Shown here one piece after another: positions 1-3,862 of a stretch of 6,313 nucleotides of DNA. Each line of letters starts with the position of its first letter. The first letter of the stretch is position 1. Both the position numbers and the translations under genes were made by a program. Source of the DNA: Deltaproteobacteria bacterium (GTDB lineage Bacteria; Desulfobacterota; Desulfarculia; Adiutricales; JAGVGV01); the NCBI GenBank assembly GCA_015233515.1, contig JADFXS010000110.1, forward strand, positions 1 to 6,313, in the 5' to 3' direction. The notes below the pieces were generated by a model. That model saw only the letters and a list, made by a program, of their open reading frames with translations, was not told the DNA's origin and ran no database searches.

Positions 1-513
1 GTCGATGAAGGGCGTCAGCCCGAAGGTATCCGTACCGGAGTATCCGCTTGGATCGGTCCCGCGTGCGTCAAAGAGCGAATACAATTCCTTGATCGTCGGC
101 AGACGCCAGTCGTTAAAGCCACCGAATTTCACGAAGTTGAGTTTCGCCGGCCATGTCTGGGCTTGAGTCCAAGTCAGTTTATCCTGTCGAGTGAGCGCGC
201 CGTCGCCATCGGTGTCCGGGCTGCGTTGCCAGGTCAGCCCGGTGTTTCGGTCGTAAACTGTAAAGCCATCCACGCTGATAACATAACTTGCCGAATGACC
301 TTGGAATTGGGCGTCCTGACCGTACAGCGCCTGCCCGGGATTTGGCGGCGGGATCTCATTTCTGTTGTCGTAGCACTTGGTCTGGCCGGTATCGACCACA
401 ATGTAAGGTAAAGATGGACCTGGTTCTGCTTCCCACGATTGGGCCTGGCTGCTCATAGCGAAACCCAGAAGTAAAATAGCGGTAAAAATAGCGGCATGGA
501 TGTTTGGGCTCAA
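1..513 (-). CDS. DUF1566 (Lcl C-terminal) secreted protein, partial at C-terminus
   Basis: Reading the minus strand gives 171 codons that run off the left edge without a stop, so the C-terminus is missing. Residues 1-26 look like a Sec signal peptide: a hydrophobic stretch AIFTAILLLGFAM followed by SSQA-Q as a likely signal peptidase I site. The mature part has the signature of DUF1566 proteins as I remember them: VVDTGQTKCYDN, YGQDAQFQG, TGLTWQRSPDTDGDG, DKLTWTQAQ, then FGGFNDWRLPTIKELYSL and LTPFID. The DTDGDG stretch resembles a Ca-binding or dockerin-like loop. The function of these exported proteins is unknown. I chose the TTG at 513 because AAAGGA lies 8 nt before it; an in-frame GTG at 534 is possible but has only a distant ribosome binding site. 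It is encoded 239 bp after the PKD lipoprotein on the same strand, with a candidate promoter of its own. The family call is confident; the role is not. Confidence 0.88.
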   Translation of the reverse strand, partial: MSPNIHAAIFTAILLLGFAMSSQAQSWEAEPGPSLPYIVVDTGQTKCYDNRNEIPPPNPGQALYGQDAQFQGHSASYVISVDGFTVYDRNTGLTWQRSPDTDGDGALTRQDKLTWTQAQTWPAKLNFVKFGGFNDWRLPTIKELYSLFDARGTDPSGYSGTDTFGLTPFID

Positions 514-521
514 TAGGCTGT

Positions 522-527
522 TCCTTT
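522..527 (-). promoter_or_regulatory. Ribosome binding site that selects the TTG start of the DUF1566 gene
   Basis: AAAGGA on the minus strand, separated by 8 nt from TTG at 513-511. The competing in-frame GTG (534-532) has only an AGGAG about 17 nt upstream, which is too far. The TTG start also places the hydrophobic signal-peptide core closer to the N-terminus. Confidence 0.55.
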
Positions 528-559
528 CAGTCACGTTTATCGATGCAAAAGCTCCTATA

Positions 560-587
560 GCAAGCGGCGAGGAATACGCTCGCTTGC
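560..587 (-). other. Leader hairpin upstream of the DUF1566 gene
   Basis: GCAAGCG (560-566) and CGCTTGC (581-587) are perfect 7-bp arms around a 14-nt loop. The competing pair ATGCAA (543-548) and TTGCAT (584-589) overlaps one arm, so two folds are possible. The hairpin would lie in the 5' untranslated region of the DUF1566 transcript. No T-tract follows in the minus direction, so it does not look like a terminator. A role in mRNA stability or translation is only an inference. Confidence 0.35.
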
Positions 588-642
588 ATGTTCAACGACC
601 GATCCTGGCTCAACGCGTCCCATGGCCCTCAAGTTCACGTCC

Positions 643-671
643 GTTATATGGAGCTTAGTTCTCGTTTTCAT
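643..671 (-). promoter_or_regulatory. Candidate sigma70-type promoter for the DUF1566 gene
   Basis: On the minus strand ATGAAA (671-666, 4 of 6 matches to TTGACA) is followed after 17 nt by TATAAC (648-643, 5 of 6 matches to TATAAT). Transcription would start near 636 and give a leader of about 120 nt containing the 560-587 hairpin. The rest of the 514-752 gap shows no clear terminator after the lipoprotein gene, so read-through from that gene is also possible. Confidence 0.3.
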
Positions 672-752
672 CCCTTCATCTCCTGTTTAGAGCTGGATGA
701 CGGCCGGTCGTTTCTATTTGTCCGTCGCCCGATTATTGATTCAATCCATGCG

Positions 753-2345
753 TCAAGGTTCGAAAAACAGATAGTCGGTGTTGAGGGTATAAGGAGTTAG
801 AAGGGTCAAGTCCGTGATGACCGATGAATAGAGAAAATACGTTGCGCAGCTAGTGTAGTCAAACGGGGTTCCGTCTGAATACGTGCCGGACAAGATGGAT
901 TTCCGCAGAGCCGCGAGATTTGTCTTTTGACCGGCACTCAATGTATTGTAGACCTGAGTGAAGATGGTGGCATAGGCATAGTTATTCGCGCCGTCCAGGT
1001 CGCCATAAGTGCTCGATAAGGCCAGCACTTGTGCCTTGATGTCATCTGTTGAGGTCGTTGCTGAGAGCAGGCTGCGCAGCAGCGTGGCGATTTGCGTCCT
1101 TATATTGACTATGTTGGAGCTAGCCGACGCATAGAGATTGTTTCTCTGGGTATCCACCAGGCTGGAGACCAAAGCGGCTTGACTTTGCGTGACGTATCCC
1201 TTCGAGCTATCACAGAGGGCCGCTCCCGCGGTGGCGGTGAGCTGCTCGTTGATGCTGTATCCTTCGTGGCCGATGGCCGGAGCATCTTTTATGTAGAAGG
1301 AGCCGAAATAAGTTCCATGACGTTCGGGGCAAAAGTAGATATCCGCCGCCACCGAACCGGCATACCAGCTGAATAAATCGCCGGCATAGGTCATCACGGC
1401 CACGGCCGTGCCTTGAGGCAACCCGGTCATCTTGCTCTGGATCTGATCGTCCGTAATGTTAGGCCATGATTGCCAGCCTTTGCCCTTCATGGCCTCCAGG
1501 TAAGCCTTCTGGATGACGTCCATGGAGTTTAGGATATTGGCATAGAGCAAGGCGCGATCAAAGCTGATCCGGCCATCCAGGATATATAGCTCCCGAGAGG
1601 CCTTTTTTACGGCGTTGAGATTTAGGCCCGCGGAACCTACAGGAATATCGCCGCCGAGAAGGCGACGGAAAGCCTTCATCAATGGATAGCGTTTATAACC
1701 GTAAAGATTGATCTGGTCGATCTGGGCGGTGGCCAGAGTCTTCAATTGGTTGAACTGAGTGTCGTTCAGAATATAGATGACATTGTTGGCGACCCGGGTC
1801 AGGAAGCTGGTGTTGTGGCCCATGTCGTCGAAGTCGTTGTCGCGCAAGTACTGGAAGCCGGTATAATCCGCCACCTTGCCCGGAGGGAAGAATGACTGGG
1901 CTTGCAGATTGCCGGTGAGCATGGCGAGGCCGGCAAAGGCCAGGGTCGTGCGCTGCGCTTCATCGGAAAGAGTCTGGGAAATGGTGAAGGAAGGCGAACT
2001 CACGACCACGTTCTGGCTCACCGAAGTGGAGCCCCCGGCATTGGCGGCCGTAAGGGTGACCGTAAAGGCGCCGCTGGTTGAATAGATGTGGCTTGGGTTC
2101 TGGAATGAACTCTTCGTGCCGTCTCCGAAACTCCAGGACCAGGATGTCGGGCTGCCCGCGGAAGTATCCGAGAATATAATCGCTTGGCCGCTCTTGGGTG
2201 CACCGGGGGCGAAGCTAAAGGCGCTGGACGGGCCGGACGAAGAATTAGACCCGCCGGACGAGGAGGACCCTCCCCCACCGCAACCCGGAAACACGGAGGT
2301 TACCAGCGCGATGAGTAACAATAATGGAAACTTTTTTCCCAACAT
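753..2345 (-). CDS. PKD-domain lipoprotein with a large uncharacterised alpha-helical C-terminal region
   Basis: A 530-residue protein. Residues 1-21 form a lipoprotein signal (LGKK, hydrophobic core LLLLIALVTSVF) ending FPG-C22; Phe at -3 is atypical for a lipobox. A Gly/Ser linker (23-40) follows, as in surface-tethered lipoproteins. Residues about 42-115 are a PKD domain with core WSWSFGDG (69-76), the pattern NPSHIYSTSG and the closing VTLTAANAGG. The remaining roughly 410 residues I cannot assign to a named family. They are mostly helical and contain L-x-x-x-Q segments (LNDTQ 193-197, LSAGQ 469-473, LSDEAQ 126-131) that recall the LTXXQ motif of CpxP/Spy periplasmic chaperones. Distinctive stretches are YGYKRYPLMKAFRRLL (215-230) and YFCPERHGTYFGSFYIKDAP (337-356). 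Cys339, Cys378 and Cys500 could form disulfides. Start: ATG 2345 has AAAGGAG 7 nt upstream; the longer frame to 2381 overlaps the preceding gene and lacks such a site. It is the second gene of an operon with the small exported protein, 25 bp apart. It probably sits in the outer membrane or periplasm; function unknown. Confidence 0.88.
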   Translation of the reverse strand: MLGKKFPLLLLIALVTSVFPGCGGGGSSSSGGSNSSSGPSSAFSFAPGAPKSGQAIIFSDTSAGSPTSWSWSFGDGTKSSFQNPSHIYSTSGAFTVTLTAANAGGSTSVSQNVVVSSPSFTISQTLSDEAQRTTLAFAGLAMLTGNLQAQSFFPPGKVADYTGFQYLRDNDFDDMGHNTSFLTRVANNVIYILNDTQFNQLKTLATAQIDQINLYGYKRYPLMKAFRRLLGGDIPVGSAGLNLNAVKKASRELYILDGRISFDRALLYANILNSMDVIQKAYLEAMKGKGWQSWPNITDDQIQSKMTGLPQGTAVAVMTYAGDLFSWYAGSVAADIYFCPERHGTYFGSFYIKDAPAIGHEGYSINEQLTATAGAALCDSSKGYVTQSQAALVSSLVDTQRNNLYASASSNIVNIRTQIATLLRSLLSATTSTDDIKAQVLALSSTYGDLDGANNYAYATIFTQVYNTLSAGQKTNLAALRKSILSGTYSDGTPFDYTSCATYFLYSSVITDLTLLTPYTLNTDYLFFEP

Positions 2346-2370
2346 ATCAAATCTCCTTTGGAGGGCTAAT

Positions 2371-2673
2371 CTAATTCTCACCCTTCTGATCTTTTTTCGG
2401 ACGGTCGTTTCTCGATTCAGGGCGAAATTTTTCCCGGCAGGCTTTGAGTTCGGTGTGTGAGGTTGCCGACTGGACGCAGATTATTTCTTCCTGATCACGA
2501 GCGATCTTTTCGCGGATATGTTGCAGAATTTCGACCTTTTTCTGCTCAAAATTTTGACCTTGTCCTTGCGGTTTGTCTTGTGGTTTGTCATCACTTTCCG
2601 CGGCAAATGCCGGGATGACCAATACGCTGGCGATTACCGCCGCCATCAATGTTGTTTTCAATGTTGTTTTCAT
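2371..2673 (-). CDS. Small exported Cys-pair protein, first gene of the divergent operon
   Basis: A 100-residue protein. Residues 1-24 are a Sec signal peptide with a clear AFA-A cleavage site (22-25). A Gln/Lys/Pro-rich spacer (30-40) leads to a charged helix beginning FEQKKVEILQHIREKIARDQEE (42-63). Cys66 and Cys79 follow, 12 residues apart, with ACREKFRPE, and the tail is very basic and polar. A helical hairpin closed by a disulfide is plausible. I recall small exported proteins of this look (helix, Cys, about 12 residues, ACREKFRP) in Geobacter-like genomes but know no assigned function. The start ATG at 2673 has GGGAGGA 5 nt upstream. It is transcribed away from the response regulator across the CpxR-box region, the position CpxP holds in enterobacteria, although it lacks an LTXXQ motif. 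An alternative is a coiled-coil structural peptide. Coding status is firm; role is inferred from context. Confidence 0.88.
   Translation of the reverse strand: MKTTLKTTLMAAVIASVLVIPAFAAESDDKPQDKPQGQGQNFEQKKVEILQHIREKIARDQEEIICVQSATSHTELKACREKFRPESRNDRPKKDQKGEN
2648..2671. repeat. Perfect 12-bp tandem duplication in a signal peptide
   Basis: AATGTTGTTTTC occurs twice head to tail (2648-2659 and 2660-2671). On the minus strand it encodes the doubled KTTL-type unit at the start of the small exported protein (MKTTLKTTLMAA). The frame is kept, so the duplication only lengthens the positively charged n-region of the signal peptide by four residues. It looks like a recent slippage event. Confidence 0.85.
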
Positions 2674-2792
2674 AATTTCCTCCCATGGAAAAAATTCCGG
2701 TTGTGTGTTCCGCGCGAAGCGGAGAAATTGAGACTTTGGACGACATCGCCTTGCGGTCCTTAGACGAAACCGGCGTGGGTCGTCCTGTTCCT

Positions 2793-2814
2793 GGTAACAA
2801 GTGTGGTTGATACC
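2793..2814. promoter_or_regulatory. Imperfect palindrome at the predicted leftward transcription start
   Basis: GGTAACAA (2793-2800) and TTGATACC (2807-2814) are complementary at 7 of 8 positions around a 6-nt loop. The element overlaps the predicted start point (about 2811) of the leftward operon. It could be an operator for a dimeric regulator or the first hairpin of the leader. No family is recognised. Confidence 0.3.
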
Positions 2815-2817
2815 TGG

Positions 2818-2847
2818 GTTATTCTGTTGCCTGATCAGTTAAGTCAA
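2818..2847 (-). promoter_or_regulatory. Candidate promoter of the exported-protein operon (leftward)
   Basis: On the minus strand TTGACT (2847-2842, 5 of 6) is followed after 18 nt by AATAAC (2823-2818, 4 of 6). A perfect 8-bp palindrome CTGATCAG (2831-2838) lies in the spacer. The nearest 15-bp direct-repeat element (2865-2879) lies 17 bp upstream of the -35. The expected leader is about 140 nt and contains a small TCCGC/GCGGA hairpin near 2709-2723. Confidence 0.4.
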
Positions 2848-2864
2848 GCCTACACCCAACGCCT

Positions 2865-2879
2865 GTTAATGTGTGTTAA
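2865..2879 (+). promoter_or_regulatory. CpxR-box-like direct repeat, element 1 (GTTAA-N5-GTTAA)
   Basis: GTTAA at 2865-2869 and 2875-2879 with a 5-nt spacer. Each half differs from the CpxR half-site GTAAA at one base. It starts exactly 31 bp before the perfect element at 2896 and is the closest of the three to the leftward promoter. It is probably a weaker site for the same regulator; this is inferred from spacing and layout. Confidence 0.5.
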
Positions 2880-2895
2880 GATGCTGGAATATTAT

Positions 2896-2910
2896 GTAAA
2901 GTTTTGTAAA
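2896..2910 (+). promoter_or_regulatory. CpxR box, element 2 (perfect GTAAA-N5-GTAAA)
   Basis: GTAAA at 2896-2900 and 2906-2910, exact spacing 5 nt. This matches the known consensus for the response regulator CpxR, which binds as a head-to-tail dimer. The CpxR-type regulator itself is encoded 246 bp downstream, which supports autoregulation. The site lies between the two divergent operons and could serve both. Confidence 0.75.
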
Positions 2911-2926
2911 AACAACCTCGCTATTC

Positions 2927-2941
2927 TTTACAATTCTTTGC
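2927..2941 (-). promoter_or_regulatory. CpxR box, element 3, inverted (GCAAA-N5-GTAAA)
   Basis: On the minus strand GCAAA (2941-2937) and GTAAA (2931-2927) are 5 nt apart, one mismatch from consensus. It starts 31 bp after element 2 and is inverted relative to it. Its right edge abuts the -35 position of the rightward promoter, where OmpR/PhoB-family activators usually contact RNA polymerase. Confidence 0.6.
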
Positions 2942-2969
2942 AAACAAACGGCGGTTAAATGCTTATAAT
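2941..2969 (+). promoter_or_regulatory. Activator-dependent-looking promoter of the response regulator/kinase operon
   Basis: A perfect -10 TATAAT lies at 2964-2969. The -35 position for a 17-nt spacer (2941-2946, CAAACA) does not match TTGACA; a TTGCAA at 2938-2943 would need a 20-nt spacer. A strong -10 with a poor -35 directly behind an OmpR-family box is the usual form of an activated promoter. Predicted start is near 2976, leaving about 180 nt of leader before the regulator gene. Confidence 0.55.
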
Positions 2970-3004
2970 GAAGATGATTGAAAGAATGAGGTAATTGCGA
3001 AACT

Positions 3005-3163
3005 ATGAATTCTGGCCCAAATCGAGGAGGGCGATATTTTGAAGCCGCAGGAATACTGATGTATTTTGAGGACTTCAAAATTGAGCTCGACAAAGAGTTG
3101 GGCCAAAAGGGCAGTTCTGCAATTGACTCAGAATTACGGCGGATTGGAGAGCACCATGAATAA
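3005..3163 (+). CDS. Possible small ORF (52 aa) overlapping the response-regulator start
   Basis: An open frame from ATG 3005 to TAA 3161-3163 gives 52 residues; a second in-frame ATG at 3059 would give 34 residues (starts MYFEDFKIELDKELG, ends RRIGEHHE). The stop lies 8 nt inside the regulator gene, an arrangement typical of translational coupling. The composition is protein-like: acidic, probably helical, with no transmembrane segment. No good ribosome binding site precedes ATG 3005 (GAGG is 13 nt away). A strong GAGGAGG (3024-3030) instead serves TTG 3039, which opens a hexapeptide MKPQEY whose TGA overlaps ATG 3059. I recognise no family. It may be a leader peptide, a small regulator, a gene remnant or chance. 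Confidence 0.3.
   Translation: MNSGPNRGGRYFEAAGILMYFEDFKIELDKELGQKGSSAIDSELRRIGEHHE
3013..3105 (+). other. Nested inverted repeats in the leader of the two-component operon
   Basis: Three nested complementary pairs: TGGCCCAA (3013-3020) with TTGGGCCA (3098-3105), ATTTTGAAG (3036-3044) with CTTCAAAAT (3073-3081), and AATAC (3052-3056) with GTATT (3061-3065) around a 4-nt loop. A fourth pair, AATTC (3008-3012) with GAATT (3131-3135), could extend the outer stem. The fold would hold the GAGGAGG at 3024-3030 in an internal loop next to the middle stem. It matches no riboswitch class I know. Confidence 0.35.
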
Positions 3164-3848
3164 CCTTCTGATCATCGATGACGATAAAGACTTATGCGAA
3201 CTCCTCAGCGACTATTTCGCTCCGGAAGGTTTTGCGGTGGACGCGGTTTACAATGGGTTGGAGGGGGTAGAACGCGCGGTTTCGGGTCGGTATTCACTGG
3301 TGGTGCTCGATGTCATGCTTCCCGGCATCAACGGCTTTGAAGTCCTGCGGCGGATTCGCGCGGTTTCCAGCATACCCGTCCTTATGCTGACCGCCCGAGG
3401 TGAGGACGTGGATCGAATTGTCGGCCTGGAGATCGGAGCTGACGATTACTTGCCAAAACCTTTCAACCCCCGGGAGCTGGTTGCCAGAATTCGGGCGGTG
3501 CTGCGCCGGATGGACTCCAAGCAGCCGCCCCAGGCCGAGGCCGGGAGGTTGATTGTCGGCGACATCGAACTAATCCCGGGAACTCGCACCGTCCTGCGGG
3601 CCGGAGAGAAAGTGAATCTGACCTCGGTGGAGTTTGCCATTCTCGAAACCTTGCTGCGCCTGGCGGGACAGGTAGTAAGTCGTGATGATCTGGTAAAACA
3701 GGCCTTGGGCCGGAGCCTCTCCACCTATGACCGGAGTATTGACGTGCATGTGAGCAGCCTGCGCAAGAAACTCGGACAACGAGCGGACGAATCGGAGCGA
3801 ATCAAGACTATTCGCAGTGTCGGTTACCTGTATTCGGCTGAATTGTAG
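3156..3848 (+). CDS. cpxR: OmpR-family response regulator, CpxR type
   Basis: A 230-residue DNA-binding response regulator of normal family length. The receiver domain (1-122) has the acidic cluster D8-D9-D10, phosphoacceptor Asp52 in VVLDVMLPG, Thr79 and Lys101. The stretch LTARGEDVDR...GADDYLPKPFNPRELVARIRAVLRR is close to E. coli CpxR as I remember it. The winged-helix effector domain (about 130-230) contains LTSVEFAILETLLRLAGQVVSRDDL, the recognition-helix region STYDRSIDVHVSSLRKKL and the wing IKTIRSVGYLY, again CpxR-like. Start: ATG 3156 has GGAG 6 nt upstream; extension to TTG 3066 in the same frame adds 30 residues that do not belong to the fold. It is first in an operon with the kinase (14 bp gap). 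It probably binds the GTAAA-N5-GTAAA element upstream, activating itself and the divergent operon. The symbol denotes subfamily, not proven orthology. Confidence 0.93.
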   Translation: MNNLLIIDDDKDLCELLSDYFAPEGFAVDAVYNGLEGVERAVSGRYSLVVLDVMLPGINGFEVLRRIRAVSSIPVLMLTARGEDVDRIVGLEIGADDYLPKPFNPRELVARIRAVLRRMDSKQPPQAEAGRLIVGDIELIPGTRTVLRAGEKVNLTSVEFAILETLLRLAGQVVSRDDLVKQALGRSLSTYDRSIDVHVSSLRKKLGQRADESERIKTIRSVGYLYSAEL

Positions 3849-3862
3849 AAAGTGATGGAGCC

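Noticed and set aside
600..640. GGGACGC followed by GAGCC on the minus strand, faintly like a c-di-GMP-I (GEMM) riboswitch core
   Set aside because: The conserved GGCAAACC segment, the GNRA loop and the receptor stem are missing; the resemblance is a few bases.
555..671. A 38-codon minus-strand frame starting MKTRTKLHITDVNLRAMG between the lipoprotein and DUF1566 genes
   Set aside because: AAGGG is only 1 nt and GGAG 9 nt from the ATG, the product is basic and featureless, and the frame overlaps the best promoter candidate and the leader hairpin. Nothing supports translation.
2018..2278. Minus-strand Pro/Arg/Ala-rich frame inside the lipoprotein gene
   Set aside because: Off-frame shadow of the signal, linker and PKD region; composition is what a shifted frame of GC-rich repeats gives.
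2086..2460. Plus-strand 124-codon frame opposite the lipoprotein start and the small exported gene
   Set aside because: Antisense to two well-supported genes with good ribosome binding sites; its acidic Asp/Glu/Pro run is the complement of the Gly/Ser linker.
2686..2697. GGAA-AAAA-TTCC hairpin and the TCCGC/GCGGA hairpin nearby as a divergent terminator or attenuator
   Set aside because: Stems of only 4-5 bp just upstream of the ribosome binding site, without a following U-run or any leader-peptide codon bias.
3066..3155. N-terminal extension of the response regulator from TTG 3066
   Set aside because: The receiver fold begins at MNNLLIIDDD, and ATG 3156 has GGAG 6 nt upstream; the 30 extra residues are untypical.
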